NCBI GenBank assembly: GCA_945878405.1
Contig: CAMCTJ010000002.1
Span: 129,099-193,098, forward strand
Origin: Bdellovibrio sp. ZAP7
GTDB lineage: Bacteria > Bdellovibrionota > FAC87 > UBA2466
Length of the DNA: 64,000 nucleotides
Reading direction: 5' to 3'
Shown here: positions 44,802 to 56,033 of the stretch, piece by piece
Layout: each line of letters begins with the position of its first letter
Numbering within the stretch: position 1 is the stretch's first letter
Translations under genes and position numbers: made by a program
The notes under the pieces: model-generated
The model's input: only the letters and a program-made list of their open reading frames with translations
The model's database searches: none
What the model was told of the DNA's origin: nothing

Positions 44802-44823
44802 GGAAGCAATAAAGAGCGCTTCC
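44802..44823. promoter_or_regulatory. Inverted repeat between pdxS and pyrB
   Basis: GGAAGC, ten bases, GCTTCC in the 106-base divergent region that must hold both promoters. Candidate operator or leader hairpin for pyrB; evidence is symmetry only. No clear ribosome binding site is seen before the pyrB ATG. Confidence 0.3.
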
Positions 44824-44859
44824 CATTCGCATAGATTTATCCTAAAGTCTTGAACTCAA

Positions 44860-45834
44860 ATGACCATCCCAAATGCCTCTCCGGCAAATGCGTTGCAGTT
44901 GAAATCACTCCTGGGGACAGAATTTTTAAAAAAGGAACAAATTCAAATACTTATATCGACCGCTCTTGCTTTTAAAGATCGCTATGAAAAAGGACAATCG
45001 ATCCCGCCCACTTTATCGGGAAAAACGGCTTTTATGCTGTTTTTTGAAGCAAGCACCCGGACGCGAAGTTCATTTGAATTAGCAACTCAGAGACTGGGTG
45101 GAAATTCGATTGTTTTAACCAAGGGGGGAAGCTCCACAGAGAAGGGTGAAACGCTCCTAGATACTGCCCGGAATATTGAGGCGATGCGGCCTGATATCCT
45201 CATTCTCCGCCACCCTTCAGCAGGATCTCCCTTCTTATTAGATCAAGCTTTGAATCTTCCCCTCGTGAATGCGGGAGATGGCTTTCATGAGCACCCGACT
45301 CAAGCACTTCTTGATTTGATGACTGTTTTCGAAGGAAGAAAACAAATTCGAGGAACTCGTGTTTTGATTGTTGGTGATATTGCCCATAGTCGAGTCGCAC
45401 GTTCAAATATTTACGCTTTAAAAACGATGGGTGCTGAGGTCTCTGTTTGTGGTCCACCGACTCTTTTGCCCCCTAAAGTAGAAAAAATGGGTGTGAAAGT
45501 TTTTTACGAATTAGACAAAGCCGTAAAAGACCAAGATGTCGTCATGATGCTGAGGATTCAATTTGAAAGATTCAGTCATGGCCAAACTCCTTCTCAAGGA
45601 GAATATTCTCGGTTTTATGGACTGAACCAAAGAGTGTTAAAACTTTGCCAACCCGAAGTTTTGATTATGCATCCGGGACCTGTAAATCGAGGCGTTGAGC
45701 TTGCGACAGATGTTGCTGATAGTTCTCGTTCTGTGATTCTGAATCAGGTTTCAAACGGAGTGATGCTTCGGATGTCAGTGCTTCATTTGTTATCAGGGGG
45801 AGAGCCCTTTTCTTGGAAGGATGCAATTCAATGA
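44860..45834 (+). CDS. pyrB: Aspartate carbamoyltransferase catalytic subunit
   Basis: Forms N-carbamoyl-aspartate from carbamoyl phosphate and aspartate, the committed step of pyrimidine synthesis. The 324 residues show the carbamoyl-phosphate site FEASTRTRSSFELA, TKGGSSTEKGETLLDT, the HPTQALLDLMT motif and HPGPVNRGVE. No pyrI regulatory gene is adjacent, so the enzyme is probably the unregulated trimer or associates with PyrC, encoded next (ATGA overlap). First gene of the pyrimidine operon. Confidence 0.95.
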   Translation: MTIPNASPANALQLKSLLGTEFLKKEQIQILISTALAFKDRYEKGQSIPPTLSGKTAFMLFFEASTRTRSSFELATQRLGGNSIVLTKGGSSTEKGETLLDTARNIEAMRPDILILRHPSAGSPFLLDQALNLPLVNAGDGFHEHPTQALLDLMTVFEGRKQIRGTRVLIVGDIAHSRVARSNIYALKTMGAEVSVCGPPTLLPPKVEKMGVKVFYELDKAVKDQDVVMMLRIQFERFSHGQTPSQGEYSRFYGLNQRVLKLCQPEVLIMHPGPVNRGVELATDVADSSRSVILNQVSNGVMLRMSVLHLLSGGEPFSWKDAIQ

Positions 45835-47126
45835 GTACTAACTCTCTTCTCATCAAAAACGGCAGAGTGATAGATCCCAGTCAAAATAAAGATGCCGTCC
45901 AAGATATTTTCGTTCTGAATGGAAAAATTCAAGCCCTTGGAAAAAATCTCGAAATTCCCAAAGACGAACCTCTTCCTGAAATTGATGCAACGGGATTTGT
46001 TGTGACTCCGGGATGGATAGATATTCACACCCACCTAAGAGAGCCCGGTGGAACTCACAAGGAAACAATTGAAACAGGAACTCGTTCAGCGGCAGCAGGA
46101 GGGTTTACCAGTATTGCCTGTATGGCTAATACCCAACCCGTCAATGATAGTTCATACATTACGACCTATATCCGCCAAAAAGTAGCTACTGATTCTCCAG
46201 TAAATGTCTTTCCGATTGGAGCGGTCACCAAAGGACTCAAAGGAGAGGAGTTAGCCGAAATTGGTTCGATGAGAGAAGCCGGCATTGTTGCTATTTCAGA
46301 TGATGGAAAAACAGTAATGAATGCCTATCTGTTCCGTAAAGCTCTCGATTATTCAAGGCGCTTTGATTTAACAGTGATTAGCCATGCCGAAGATCTCAAT
46401 CTGAAAGGTCTCGGGGTCATGAACGAAGGGTATAACTCGGCCCGTTTTGGCCTTCGAGGAATCCCCAAGGCTGCCGAGGAAGTCATTGTCGCGCGAGATA
46501 TTTACTTGGCCGAACTTACCGGAGCAAAGTTACACATTGCCCATGCCAGCACGGCGGGAAGCGTAGCGTTGATTCGAGAGGCAAAAAGAAGAGGAATTCG
46601 AGTGACAGCTGAAGTCACTCCGCACCACCTGACTTTGACGGATGAGGTGGTTGGCACCTATGATACCAATACAAAAGTAGCACCGCCGTTAAGAGAAAAA
46701 GAAGATATTGAAGCGCTCCAAGAAGCAGTGGCTGATGGAACTATAGATGCCTTGGCTTCTGATCATGCGCCTCATTCAAGGGAAGAAAAAGAAGTGGAAT
46801 ACGATCATGCTGATTTTGGAATGGTGGGACTGGAGACGGCCTTTCCACTTTATTATGCAAAGGTTTTAAAAAACCATTGGGATTTATCAAAGATGGTAGC
46901 AGCTATGACTCTGAAGCCTGCACAAATTATCGGAGTAAAAAAGGGAACGCTCCAACTCGGATCTGACGCGGACATTTCAATTTTTGATCCCGGTCAAGAA
47001 TGGGTGGTGGACCGTTCTCAGTTTCAGTCGAAAAGCCAGAATTCTCCTTTTCATGGCTGGACCATGAGGGGGAAGCCAGTTTTCACGATTGTAGGTGGAA
47101 AAATCGTTTATCGAGGGAATATTTGA
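45831..47126 (+). CDS. pyrC: Dihydroorotase (class I)
   Basis: Zinc amidohydrolase that cyclises carbamoyl-aspartate to dihydroorotate. The 431 residues have the metal motif DIHTHLREPGGTHKETIETG, then ISDDGKTVMN, HAEDLNL, LHIAHASTAGS and ALASDHAPHS. This is the class I type (often next to pyrB) rather than the short class II E. coli PyrC. ATG 45831 is used: it overlaps the pyrB stop, and GGAAGG lies ten bases upstream. The stop overlaps the carA start by one base. Confidence 0.94.
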   Translation: MSTNSLLIKNGRVIDPSQNKDAVQDIFVLNGKIQALGKNLEIPKDEPLPEIDATGFVVTPGWIDIHTHLREPGGTHKETIETGTRSAAAGGFTSIACMANTQPVNDSSYITTYIRQKVATDSPVNVFPIGAVTKGLKGEELAEIGSMREAGIVAISDDGKTVMNAYLFRKALDYSRRFDLTVISHAEDLNLKGLGVMNEGYNSARFGLRGIPKAAEEVIVARDIYLAELTGAKLHIAHASTAGSVALIREAKRRGIRVTAEVTPHHLTLTDEVVGTYDTNTKVAPPLREKEDIEALQEAVADGTIDALASDHAPHSREEKEVEYDHADFGMVGLETAFPLYYAKVLKNHWDLSKMVAAMTLKPAQIIGVKKGTLQLGSDADISIFDPGQEWVVDRSQFQSKSQNSPFHGWTMRGKPVFTIVGGKIVYRGNI

Positions 47127-48247
47127 TGCAAGACTCCTTTTGGAAAGCTGCTCTCTACCTCGAAAACGGCCATGTTTTTCTAGGTAAAGGATTTGGAGCC
47201 AAGGCCATCCAAGGGGGCGAAGCTGTTTTCAATACAGGAATGAGTGGCTACCAGGAAATTTTCTCTGATCCTTCTTATTCTCATCAAGTGGTCGTGATGA
47301 CACATACTCAGATCGGAAATTACGGTGTAAATGGGTCGGACATTGAGTCTGATTCATTATTATTAAAAGGGGTTGTTGCGCGAGAGTATTTTTCCAAACC
47401 CTCGAATTGGAGAGCCCAGCAGAGTTTGGGAGATTATCTTCAAAAGGCAGGCGTACCAGGGATTTCCGAAGTTGATACGAGGAGAGTAACTAAGCTCTTG
47501 AGAGATGAAGGAGCCCAAAGAAGTATTATTTTTCCAGTCGATACTGAAAACGTAGAAGAAATTAAAGAAAAGGGGGCCTCTCTCTTAGCCCAGATCCCGC
47601 AAATGGAGGGTCTGGATTTGGTAAGTCAGGTTAGCTGTCGCGAGCCCTGGGAATTTGAAGCCGAAAAAAATAAATTAAAAAATTCTGCAGGGACGATTGT
47701 TGTTTATGATTTTGGTGTGAAGTGGAATATTTTAAGAAGTCTCTCATCTCGTGGATTTCGAGTGCGCGTAGTTCCTTACCAGATGCCGGCTGAGGAAGTT
47801 AAAAAAGAAAAACCGGTGGCCGTCTGCTTATCAAACGGCCCTGGAGATCCTGCGCGAGTTCCTCATGCCGTCAAAGAAATTCAAGCCTTGATGGGGCAGT
47901 TCCCGATTCTAGCTATATGCATGGGACATCAGTTGATGGCGAGAGCACTGGGTGGGGAGACCTATAAGTTAAAATATGGGCACCACGGCGTGAATCATCC
48001 GGTAAAAGACCTGGAGACAGGAAAGATTCTCATTACCTCTCAAAATCATGGGTTTGCTGTAAAGCCGGAATCTCTTCCCAAAAAAGATATTCAAGTCAGT
48101 CTTATCAATTTGAACGATCAAACTTTAGAAGGTTTTACTTCAAAAAATTTAAAAATATCGAGCATTCAGTTTCATCCGGAAGCAAAGCCGGGGCCGAGTG
48201 ACGCTAACTTTCTTTTTGATCAATTCATTAAGGGGTTCTTAACATGA
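47126..48247 (+). CDS. carA: Carbamoyl-phosphate synthase small (glutaminase) subunit
   Basis: Hydrolyses glutamine and channels ammonia to CarB. The 373 residues begin ALYLENGHVFLGKGFGAK and contain VFNTGMSGYQEIFSDPSY, the glutaminase nucleophile Cys in LAICMGHQLMA, and the His/Glu of IQFHPEAKPGP. The ATG at 47126 follows the pyrC stop (TGATG). The ATGA at its end starts an unknown gene rather than carB. Confidence 0.95.
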   Translation: MQDSFWKAALYLENGHVFLGKGFGAKAIQGGEAVFNTGMSGYQEIFSDPSYSHQVVVMTHTQIGNYGVNGSDIESDSLLLKGVVAREYFSKPSNWRAQQSLGDYLQKAGVPGISEVDTRRVTKLLRDEGAQRSIIFPVDTENVEEIKEKGASLLAQIPQMEGLDLVSQVSCREPWEFEAEKNKLKNSAGTIVVYDFGVKWNILRSLSSRGFRVRVVPYQMPAEEVKKEKPVAVCLSNGPGDPARVPHAVKEIQALMGQFPILAICMGHQLMARALGGETYKLKYGHHGVNHPVKDLETGKILITSQNHGFAVKPESLPKKDIQVSLINLNDQTLEGFTSKNLKISSIQFHPEAKPGPSDANFLFDQFIKGFLT

Positions 48248-48918
48248 AAAGTGAAATCGTAACTTCAAAACGAAACCTACCCGGTAACCTTTATCCTGAT
48301 TTTGTAACGATCGTGGATGAGCTTATTGAACTAGTGGATCAAGCACAGTTAGAAAATCTACGAAAAGATTTTCATACAAGGCTTCGAATGACGCTTTCTC
48401 AACCCGAAAGAGCAGAGCTAGTTGAAGATCTCTGGGATTTTTTCTACGACTGGTGCCTTTTTGAAAAGCAGATTCCCGCTGGAGTTGAAAAATTATCTTC
48501 CAATATTCGAGGTCTCTGGAATCAGCTACAGCAGGGAAACCTACGAGGTCTTTACAGTGTTCAAAAAATCAACGATGAAGGCCTGAAATTGAAGGAGCTC
48601 TTCACAGGAAAATCGCATTTCATTGCGAGAAAATATGATTCTGATTTCTTGGGGCTTCAAAAAGGCGATCTCATTGAAGGACGGTTGATTGAGGATGGAT
48701 CAGGAAAAAGCGAAGCGAGCGCCTTCGTTCGGCGCCCCTCTTACCACCCTGTAGAGGTACATGACTACATCAAGGCAAAGGTAAAACAGTTTAAAAAAGA
48801 AAAAGATTTTGAAACCTATCAGAGCTGGCTCTGGCTCTTGGTGGGGATGTACCTGAAGTATCGCATGTATGAGCACATGCCGATCGAAAAAATTTATGAT
48901 GATAACAGTAGGATTTGA
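48244..48918 (+). CDS. Unknown protein encoded between carA and carB
   Basis: A 224-residue soluble protein, translationally coupled to carA (ATGA) and ending six bases before the carB ATG. The core runs [22 protein letters not shown], then [31 protein letters not shown] and [17 protein letters not shown]. This resembles, by eye, a domain found beside SEC-C motifs in other bacteria (a WxxFD-type element, then GLYEV...GL.LRDL.TGE, then L..GD...ARLV). No SEC-C cysteine motif is present. The tail is helical and charged. Neighbourhood suggests a role connected with carbamoyl-phosphate synthesis or its regulation, but the position could be coincidental. Confidence 0.75.
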   Translation: MKSEIVTSKRNLPGNLYPDFVTIVDELIELVDQAQLENLRKDFHTRLRMTLSQPERAELVEDLWDFFYDWCLFEKQIPAGVEKLSSNIRGLWNQLQQGNLRGLYSVQKINDEGLKLKELFTGKSHFIARKYDSDFLGLQKGDLIEGRLIEDGSGKSEASAFVRRPSYHPVEVHDYIKAKVKQFKKEKDFETYQSWLWLLVGMYLKYRMYEHMPIEKIYDDNSRI

Positions 48919-48923
48919 GTCGA

Positions 48924-51900
48924 ATGCCTAAAAGAACAGACATCAAAAAAGTGCTGGTGATTGGATCGGGTCCCATCATCATTGGCCAAGCGTGCGAATT
49001 TGATTACTCGGGTACTCAGGCCTGCAAAGCGCTTAAAGAAGAGGGCTACGAGGTTGTTTTGGTCAATAGCAATCCAGCAACCATCATGACGGATCCTGTT
49101 TTTTCCCATCGTACTTACATTGAACCGCTGACCTTGCCCTATCTTGAGGATCTCATTCGGCGAGAAAAGCCCCAAGCACTGCTGCCAACGGTCGGAGGTC
49201 AGACTGCTCTAAATTTGGCAATGTCCCTTCATCGCGAAGGCATTCTCGAAAAATATGGGGTTGAGCTGATTGGAGCAAATGAAGTTGCTATTGAAAAAGC
49301 GGAAAGCCGAGAATTATTTAAGCAAGTTCTCATCAAAGTAGGTGTTGATTTTCCAAAAAGTGGCGAAGCAAGTACAGTTGATGAGGCCTTGGAAATTGCG
49401 AGCCAAGTAGGTTTTCCCTGTGTGATTCGACCCTCTTTTACTTTGGGGGGAACGGGTGCCAGTGTCGCCTATAACATAGAGGAGTTTAGAGTCGAGTGCG
49501 CCAGAGGACTTGAAGCAAGCCCAACCAGTCAAATTTTGGTCGAAGAATCTGTTTTAGGGTGGAAAGAATTTGAACTAGAGCTTATCCGAGATAAAAAAGA
49601 CAACGTGGTTGTAGTCTGCTCCATCGAAAATGTGGATCCCATGGGGGTTCATACGGGTGACAGCATTACAATAGCTCCCGCTCAGACATTATCGGATGTG
49701 GAGTATCAGGATCTCCGAGACAAAGCACTTGCGATCATTCGTGAAGTGGGCGTTGATACAGGGGGATCCAATATCCAGTTTGCTGTTCATCCTGAGACGG
49801 GCAGGGTGGTGGCTATTGAGATGAATCCTCGAGTTTCTCGAAGCTCAGCTCTTGCCTCCAAAGCAACAGGATTTCCGATTGCCCGCATCGCCACCAAACT
49901 GGCGATTGGTTACACTTTAGATGAAATTCCAAATGACATTACCAAAAAAACGCCTTCCTGTTTTGAGCCCAGCATTGATTATGTAGTTACCAAGATTCCT
50001 AGATTTGCATTTGAAAAGTTTCCTCGATCCGATTCCCGCCTTTCGCCTTCGATGAAGTCAGTGGGCGAGGCGATGGCGATGGGACGAACCTTTAAAGAGT
50101 CTCTACAGAAAGCTCTTCGCTCTTTGGAAGTAAAGTGGTGGGGGCTCAATCCGCTGTCAGAGAGACGCACGATTAAAACAGAAGGTGGGTGGATTGAGGG
50201 AATACGAAATTACATTAAGACTCCCAAACCAGACAGGATCCTCTGGGTAGCTCAGGCTTTTCGAGAGGGCTTTACTGAAAAAGAAGTTTATGAACTTACT
50301 TCAATTGATCTTTGGTTCTTAAGACAAATAAAAGAACTCACAGAAGAAGAGAAGGAAATCCGTGCTTATGTGGGCAGGCTTTCAGATATTTCAAAAAAAC
50401 AATTACGAGAATGGAAACGCCTGGGATTCTCTGACAAATCCCTTTCCATCCAATTACAAACGAGCGAAGAAAATATCCGAAAACTGAGAATGAAGCACCA
50501 GATCGTTCCAGTTTATAAATGTGTGGACACGTGCGCAGCAGAATTTGAGTCCTTTACACCTTATTTTTATTCAACCTATGAAGAAGAAGGGGATGATATC
50601 TCCGTAAATGATCGCAAGAAGGTCATGATTTTAGGAGGCGGCCCTAATCGAATCGGTCAAGGAATTGAATTTGATTATTGTTGTGTCCAAGCGCTTTTTG
50701 CACTTCAAGAAGAAGGCGTCGAAAGCATCATGGTCAACTGCAATCCGGAAACGGTCAGTACTGACTATGATATGAGCGATAAGCTTTATTTTGAACCGCT
50801 AACTCTTGAAGACATTCTGCATATCATTGATCACGAAAAGCCAATGGGAGTTGTAGTTCATTTTGGAGGACAAACCCCTCTGAATTTAAGTCGAGAGCTT
50901 GCCAAATTAAACGTCCCGATTTTGGGGACATCGGCTCAGGCTATTGAAATCGCTGAGGACCGAGACAAGTTTAGAGCTCTCTGTAATCGACTCCAGATCA
51001 ATCAACCAGAAAGTGTGGTGGTGTCGGACGCTTCTCATGTCTTAGAGGCTGCGGAAAAGATCGGGTTTCCCCTTTTGGTAAGACCTTCTTATGTCCTGGG
51101 CGGGCGAGGAATGGAAATTATCTACAACAGTAGAGAGCTTCAAAAATGGCTTGGGAAGAAACACGAAATTTCGGAAGACTCTCCTCTGTTAATGGATCGA
51201 TTCCTGAAGAATGCAATCGAAGTAGATGTCGATGCCATTTGCGATGGCCAAGAAGTGTTGATTGTGGGCATGATGGAACAAATTCATGAAGCAGGGGTAC
51301 ACTCTGGGGATTCTGCCTGTAGTTTGCCTCCGATGTCGCTTTCACCCAGCATTCAAAAAGAGTTGGAACGGCAAACCTGCCTGATGGCCTTGGAACTTAA
51401 AGTGAAGGGCCTTATCAATATCCAATTTGCCATTGAAGAACAAAACATTTTCGTTATTGAAGTGAATCCGAGAGCTTCGAGAACCGTGCCCTTTGCCAGT
51501 AAGGCGCGAGGAATTCCGTTTGCAAAACTCGCCATGAAAGTCATGTTAGGGAAAAAGCTTAAGGATCTTGAAATTTCTCAAGCTGGCATGGATTTGGTTT
51601 ATGTTAAAGAATCGGTTTTTCCCTTCAAGCGATTTCCAGAAACAGATATCGTTTTAGGACCGGAAATGCGATCTACTGGTGAGGTCATGGGCGTTGGAAA
51701 AACCTTTGGCGAAGCCTTTGGCAAAGCAACACTTGCGTCCGGCTATCCTTTGCCCTTAACTGGAACTGCTTTCTTGAGTGTTAAAGATGCGGATAAAGAA
51801 GCTTGCCTCAGCATTGCAAAAGATCTGGTCGGCTTAGGATTTGAATTGGTCGCTACTCGCGGTACCGCACAGTTTTTAAATGAAAAGGGACTCAGTGTTC

Positions 51901-52157
51901 GGAGCGTTAATAAAGTAAATGAAGGACGCCCACATATTGTCGACCACATTAAAAACGGCGAAATTAGTTTAGTGGTCAATACTTCGGCTTTAGGGGTCCA
52001 TGAAGTCGGAGCTGCGTACGAATTAAGAAGAAATACACTCATGAGAAATTTGTGCTACTTTACGACGGTTGCAGCTGCCAGAGCAGGGGTCCAGGCAATT
52101 GCAGAGCATAAGCGAATACCCGTAAGTACCCATTGTTTGCAGGAGCGAGAGATATGA
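48924..52157 (+). CDS. carB: Carbamoyl-phosphate synthase large subunit
   Basis: Makes carbamoyl phosphate from ammonia, bicarbonate and two ATP for PyrB and arginine synthesis. The 1,077 residues show the two homologous ATP-grasp halves: [19 protein letters not shown] at the start, [20 protein letters not shown] in the first half, and [19 protein letters not shown] and [16 protein letters not shown] in the second. The C-terminal MGS-like allosteric domain holds [16 protein letters not shown] 48924 is preferred over the TTG at 48915. The 3' end overlaps greA by four bases. Confidence 0.96.
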   Translation: MPKRTDIKKVLVIGSGPIIIGQACEFDYSGTQACKALKEEGYEVVLVNSNPATIMTDPVFSHRTYIEPLTLPYLEDLIRREKPQALLPTVGGQTALNLAMSLHREGILEKYGVELIGANEVAIEKAESRELFKQVLIKVGVDFPKSGEASTVDEALEIASQVGFPCVIRPSFTLGGTGASVAYNIEEFRVECARGLEASPTSQILVEESVLGWKEFELELIRDKKDNVVVVCSIENVDPMGVHTGDSITIAPAQTLSDVEYQDLRDKALAIIREVGVDTGGSNIQFAVHPETGRVVAIEMNPRVSRSSALASKATGFPIARIATKLAIGYTLDEIPNDITKKTPSCFEPSIDYVVTKIPRFAFEKFPRSDSRLSPSMKSVGEAMAMGRTFKESLQKALRSLEVKWWGLNPLSERRTIKTEGGWIEGIRNYIKTPKPDRILWVAQAFREGFTEKEVYELTSIDLWFLRQIKELTEEEKEIRAYVGRLSDISKKQLREWKRLGFSDKSLSIQLQTSEENIRKLRMKHQIVPVYKCVDTCAAEFESFTPYFYSTYEEEGDDISVNDRKKVMILGGGPNRIGQGIEFDYCCVQALFALQEEGVESIMVNCNPETVSTDYDMSDKLYFEPLTLEDILHIIDHEKPMGVVVHFGGQTPLNLSRELAKLNVPILGTSAQAIEIAEDRDKFRALCNRLQINQPESVVVSDASHVLEAAEKIGFPLLVRPSYVLGGRGMEIIYNSRELQKWLGKKHEISEDSPLLMDRFLKNAIEVDVDAICDGQEVLIVGMMEQIHEAGVHSGDSACSLPPMSLSPSIQKELERQTCLMALELKVKGLINIQFAIEEQNIFVIEVNPRASRTVPFASKARGIPFAKLAMKVMLGKKLKDLEISQAGMDLVYVKESVFPFKRFPETDIVLGPEMRSTGEVMGVGKTFGEAFGKATLASGYPLPLTGTAFLSVKDADKEACLSIAKDLVGLGFELVATRGTAQFLNEKGLSVRSVNKVNEGRPHIVDHIKNGEISLVVNTSALGVHEVGAAYELRRNTLMRNLCYFTTVAAARAGVQAIAEHKRIPVSTHCLQEREI

Positions 52158-52627
52158 GTACGGTACCAATGACCGTGAATGGAAAGAAGAAACTCGAAGA
52201 AGAGTTAAAGCATTTAAAAACCCATGAGCGACCCAAGGTGATTCAAGCCATTGCCACTGCTCGTTCACACGGCGACCTTTCTGAAAACGCTGAGTACGAT
52301 GCTGCAAGAGAACAACAAGGCTTTATCGAGGGGCGAATTAAAGACTTGGAAGATAAAATCGCTCGTTCTCAAGCAGTAGATCCTTCTCAAATCAAATCGG
52401 ATCGTATTGTTTTTGGAGCGACTATCGAAGTAAAAGATCTCGAAACCGATACCACAAAGAAATATCAGATCGTTGGTGTGGATGAATCGGATATCAAAGA
52501 GGGAAAGCTCTCGATTGAATCGCCCATAGCCCGACAACTTCTCAATAAAAAAGAAGGGGATGTCGTCACTATTCGAGTTCCCAAAGGTGAACTGGAATAC
52601 GAAGTCGTTAGTATTAGGTATGAGTGA
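52154..52627 (+). CDS. greA: Transcript cleavage factor GreA
   Basis: Rescues backtracked RNA polymerase by stimulating transcript cleavage. The 157 residues comprise the N-terminal coiled coil with [18 protein letters not shown] and the tip motif [20 protein letters not shown] (acidic Asp/Glu that reach the polymerase active site). The C-terminal FKBP-like domain ends in [16 protein letters not shown] 52154 overlaps the carB stop. That greA is coupled to carB and recG places transcription and repair functions in the same message as pyrimidine synthesis. Confidence 0.95.
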   Translation: MSTVPMTVNGKKKLEEELKHLKTHERPKVIQAIATARSHGDLSENAEYDAAREQQGFIEGRIKDLEDKIARSQAVDPSQIKSDRIVFGATIEVKDLETDTTKKYQIVGVDESDIKEGKLSIESPIARQLLNKKEGDVVTIRVPKGELEYEVVSIRYE

Positions 52628-54704
52628 TGTTTTAAATTCACCCATTCAGTTCGTTAGAGGGGTGGGACCTAAACTGGCAAAGCTCCTTTCCAAAAAGGGA
52701 ATTGCTACCATTGAGGACGCTCTCTATTTTCTCCCACGGGATTATGAGGACAGAAGGCGGTTAACTCCTTTGGGATCTCTTAAACCCGGTTCTTTTGCCG
52801 TGGTTTTTGGAAAAGTATCTCGAGTTAAACCACAACGAATGGGGCGGAAACATCGACTAGAAGTTGTCTTGTCCGATCCGTCAGGTGAAATCACCCTCTT
52901 TTGGTTCCATGCGTATCCTGCATTGCTTGAGGAATTTCAATTAGAAAACTCCTATGTCGTGGCGGGGGAAGTAAGACCCTCAACTCGAGGGCTCCAGATT
53001 GCCCATCCGGAGTTTGAAAAAGTAACTGAAATGAGAAACGGCAAGCCAGTCATTAGTTTGAATTTTGGAAGGGTCGTGCCGATTTATAGTGAGACGGAAG
53101 GGTTACACCAAAAAACGTTACGCAAAGTAATGAGAGAGGCCATTCACACATCGTTGCCCCACCTTCAAGAGAGTCTCCCGGAAAAACTTCTTACTGATTT
53201 AGAACTTCCCAGTCTTCGGCAAAGCTTTACCAAAGTGCATTTCCCCGATGAGTTACCCAATTCTGAAGAGCCGAACGAAGCTATCAAACGAATTGTCTTT
53301 GAAGAATTTTTTGTCCTCGAATTGGGACTGGGACTCATCAAACAAAAACACCAGAGAGAAAAAGCCCCCATTTTAAAAGATCCCGAAAACACGCTGGAGG
53401 CGCTCCTGAAAAACCTCCCTTTTTCACTGACGGATGATCAAAAAGAAGCATTGGGAGTGACCCAAAAGGATCTCGCCAGAGGTTTTTCCATGTGCCGTTT
53501 AATACAGGGGGATGTGGGAGCGGGTAAGACGGTTGTCACGTTAGGAGCGGCAGCGATCGCCAGTGGAAGCGGATACCAAACTGCCTTTATGGCTCCCACG
53601 GAAGTGTTAGCACAGCAGCATTATCGTACCGCAAAAAGCTTACTCGATTCGGCACAGGTTCCTGTCTATCTCCTGACTCACTCGAACGAGGGAAAAAAAG
53701 AAGCTCTCGAAGCCATTCAGAATCAAGAAAACTGTGTCGTGATTGGCACTCATGCCCTCTTCCAAGAGAGTGTAAAATTTAAGAAATTGGGCCTGGTGAT
53801 TGTTGATGAACAACACCGTTTTGGCGTAGAGCAAAGAGGCCTCTTACTGAAAAAGAGCGCTTCCGGAAAACCTCATTTATTGATGACTACCGCAACCCCT
53901 ATTCCCAGAACCCTGGCACTAACGCTTTATGGGGACTTAGACTTAAGTATCATTCGACAAAAGCCAAAAGGCAGAAAACCTATTCGGACCCGAATCCTTC
54001 GAGACAAAGACCGACCTCGGCTTTACCAACAAATCAGCGAAGTTGTAAAAAAGGGGCAACAAGTCTACGTGATCTACCCTCTTGTTGAAGAATCCGAGAA
54101 GCTAGAACTTAAATCTGCCACTGAAATGCATCGGAAACTGAGCCAGGAAGTTTTTCCTGATTTAAAGGTGGGGTTGGTGCATGGTCGAATGAAGAGCGAG
54201 GACAAAGAAACGATACTTTCTCGTTTTAAAGAAAAGGAATTTAACATCCTCATATCGACAACTGTGATCGAAGTGGGAATAGACGTACCCAACGCTACAT
54301 TAATGATCATTGAACATCCGGAGCGTTTGGGGCTATCCCAATTGCACCAGCTCAGGGGCCGAGTGGGCAGAGGAACTGAGGAAAGTGAGTGCATCTTGCT
54401 GGCCGATGCTTATGTTACCGAACGCCTCAGAATTATGACAAAAACTGAAGATGGTTTTGTTATTGCCGAGGAAGATTTACGCATCCGTGGGCCCGGAGAA
54501 TTTCTGGGTACTCGACAAAGTGGTCTGCCTGGATTTAGGGTAGGGAATCTCTTAAGAGATGCGGATCTCTTACAGCGTGCAAAGACTGAAGCTGATAAGT
54601 TACTTAAAGAAGACCCCTGCTTAAAAAAGCAGGAGCATGCGATTATCCGTCAGTTGGTGGAGAGTCGATGGAAACAAAAGATTGAAAGACTTCGTGGGGG
54701 ATAA
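52620..54704 (+). CDS. recG: ATP-dependent DNA helicase RecG
   Basis: Branch-migrating helicase for stalled forks and recombination intermediates. About 694 residues: a wedge/OB domain with [18 protein letters not shown] and [10 protein letters not shown], Walker [22 protein letters not shown] (DExH box), [18 protein letters not shown], and helicase C motifs [10 protein letters not shown] and [12 protein letters not shown] 52620 lies inside the greA end (8-base overlap). Length is typical of RecG. Confidence 0.95.
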   Translation: MSDVLNSPIQFVRGVGPKLAKLLSKKGIATIEDALYFLPRDYEDRRRLTPLGSLKPGSFAVVFGKVSRVKPQRMGRKHRLEVVLSDPSGEITLFWFHAYPALLEEFQLENSYVVAGEVRPSTRGLQIAHPEFEKVTEMRNGKPVISLNFGRVVPIYSETEGLHQKTLRKVMREAIHTSLPHLQESLPEKLLTDLELPSLRQSFTKVHFPDELPNSEEPNEAIKRIVFEEFFVLELGLGLIKQKHQREKAPILKDPENTLEALLKNLPFSLTDDQKEALGVTQKDLARGFSMCRLIQGDVGAGKTVVTLGAAAIASGSGYQTAFMAPTEVLAQQHYRTAKSLLDSAQVPVYLLTHSNEGKKEALEAIQNQENCVVIGTHALFQESVKFKKLGLVIVDEQHRFGVEQRGLLLKKSASGKPHLLMTTATPIPRTLALTLYGDLDLSIIRQKPKGRKPIRTRILRDKDRPRLYQQISEVVKKGQQVYVIYPLVEESEKLELKSATEMHRKLSQEVFPDLKVGLVHGRMKSEDKETILSRFKEKEFNILISTTVIEVGIDVPNATLMIIEHPERLGLSQLHQLRGRVGRGTEESECILLADAYVTERLRIMTKTEDGFVIAEEDLRIRGPGEFLGTRQSGLPGFRVGNLLRDADLLQRAKTEADKLLKEDPCLKKQEHAIIRQLVESRWKQKIERLRGG

Positions 54705-54708
54705 AAAG

Positions 54709-55455
54709 ATGAAATTAATCAGTATCCTATTTTTGATTTCACTCCAGGCGATTGCTGCGTCTGGAAAAGTATTCCTGTATGAAGGAAAAGGGACTTGGGA
54801 TGCGGGAACGGAAAACCTAGAAGCGTTTTTAACTGCACAGGGATTTTCTTATGAAGCAAAACAGCCAAAAGATTTGATTTTAGGAGATCTTGCTTCGGAT
54901 GATCCCGCTTTATTGATCATGCCCGGGGGAGAATCATGGGTGTATTTGGAGGATCTGGGAGATGTCGGAGCTCACAGTATCCGGGAATATGTTCGTAAGG
55001 GAGGAAGTTACTTGGGGATCTGTGCTGGAGCTTTCTATGCCACTTCTCATCGCGAGGGAGGCCATACCACCGGTCCTTATGGGATAGGGCTTTTAGACGG
55101 AACTGCTTATGATGGCACGTCCCTTGAGGCTCCTAGTTATATCGAAGGGGTCATGGAATTTCTCTGGGAGTTAGGAAACCCACTGGTAAAAGGACTGGGC
55201 AAGAGCGTCCGAATGCTTCTCTACGGCGGACCAGCATTTCATTACAGTCCAGAAGAGGCAGAGAGGAAAAACATTGAAGTGGTTCTACGATTTTCGGAAT
55301 CAAAAGATCCGGCGATGATTCGCTTTCAGTATGGCAAGGGAAGAGTATTCCTAGCAGCTCCTCATTTTGAAATTAAAGAAGAGAAGGGCGAAAAGCCTGA
55401 ACATGATTTTAGTTGGCCATTTCTAAGAAGGGTTGTGGATTCTCTATGGCATTAA
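54709..55455 (+). CDS. Exported BPL_N-type glutamine-amidotransferase-like protein
   Basis: About 248 residues with signal peptide (LISILFLISLQAIAASG). The mature domain is a class I glutaminase-like fold of the BPL_N type (named from the N-terminus of fungal biotin-protein ligase). FLYEGKGTWDAGTENLEAFL, LIMPGGESWVYLEDLG, GGSYLGICAGAFYAT with the nucleophile-position Cys, and FLAAPHFEIKEE with a His are visible. Periplasmic location excludes a normal biotin ligase role; substrate unknown. The ATG lies five bases after the recG stop, and its end overlaps the next gene by ten bases. Confidence 0.75.
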   Translation: MKLISILFLISLQAIAASGKVFLYEGKGTWDAGTENLEAFLTAQGFSYEAKQPKDLILGDLASDDPALLIMPGGESWVYLEDLGDVGAHSIREYVRKGGSYLGICAGAFYATSHREGGHTTGPYGIGLLDGTAYDGTSLEAPSYIEGVMEFLWELGNPLVKGLGKSVRMLLYGGPAFHYSPEEAERKNIEVVLRFSESKDPAMIRFQYGKGRVFLAAPHFEIKEEKGEKPEHDFSWPFLRRVVDSLWH

Positions 55456-56024
55456 CACCTTCAACCATGCTGGATTTGGGGACAGAAGCACCTGATTTTT
55501 CGTTGCCTGATACAGAGGATAAAATCATCACGCTTTCCGAAGTTAAGGGAAAAAAGCCATTTCTTGTAATGTTCATTTGCAATCACTGTCCCTACGTCAA
55601 ACACATTGAGACAAAATTGGCTTCTTTGACCCGGGAAATTCAGGAAAAAGGGATTGCTGTTTTTGGAATAAACTCAAATGATACCGTCTCCTATCCAGAC
55701 GACAGCCCTGAAAAAATGGCCCTTGAGAAGAAGCGTCTCAACTATACGTTTCCTTATCTTATTGACGCCTCTCAAGAAACTGCCAAAGCTTATCGAGCTG
55801 CTTGTACGCCAGACTTTTTCTTATTCGATAAAAAAGGAAAACTTGTTTATCGTGGCCAATTTGATGACAGCCGTCCTGGAAATAGAATTTCGGTAACAGG
55901 CCAAGACCTACAAAAAGCTCTCGAAGCGGTTCTGAGCAACCAGCCAGTATCTGTTGAGCAAAGAGCTAGTATTGGCTGTAATATTAAATGGAAAAAAGGG
56001 AATGCCCCTAATTACTTTGGATGA
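55446..56024 (+). CDS. Thioredoxin-fold protein (AhpC/TSA-like)
   Basis: A 192-residue thioredoxin-like protein of the group with GTEAPDFSLPDTEDKIITLSE, then FICNHCPYVKHI holding the CxxC (Cys-Asn-His-Cys), and TPDFFLFDKKGKLVYRGQFDD with the cis-Pro region. The C-terminal IGCNIKWKKGN is typical of this subfamily and adds a third Cys. It has no signal peptide, so it is probably a cytoplasmic thiol reductase or peroxiredoxin-like protein. The start is inside the upstream gene; msrB follows after nine bases, consistent with a redox-repair pair. Confidence 0.84.
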   Translation: MALTPSTMLDLGTEAPDFSLPDTEDKIITLSEVKGKKPFLVMFICNHCPYVKHIETKLASLTREIQEKGIAVFGINSNDTVSYPDDSPEKMALEKKRLNYTFPYLIDASQETAKAYRAACTPDFFLFDKKGKLVYRGQFDDSRPGNRISVTGQDLQKALEAVLSNQPVSVEQRASIGCNIKWKKGNAPNYFG

Positions 56025-56033
56025 GGATGTCCT

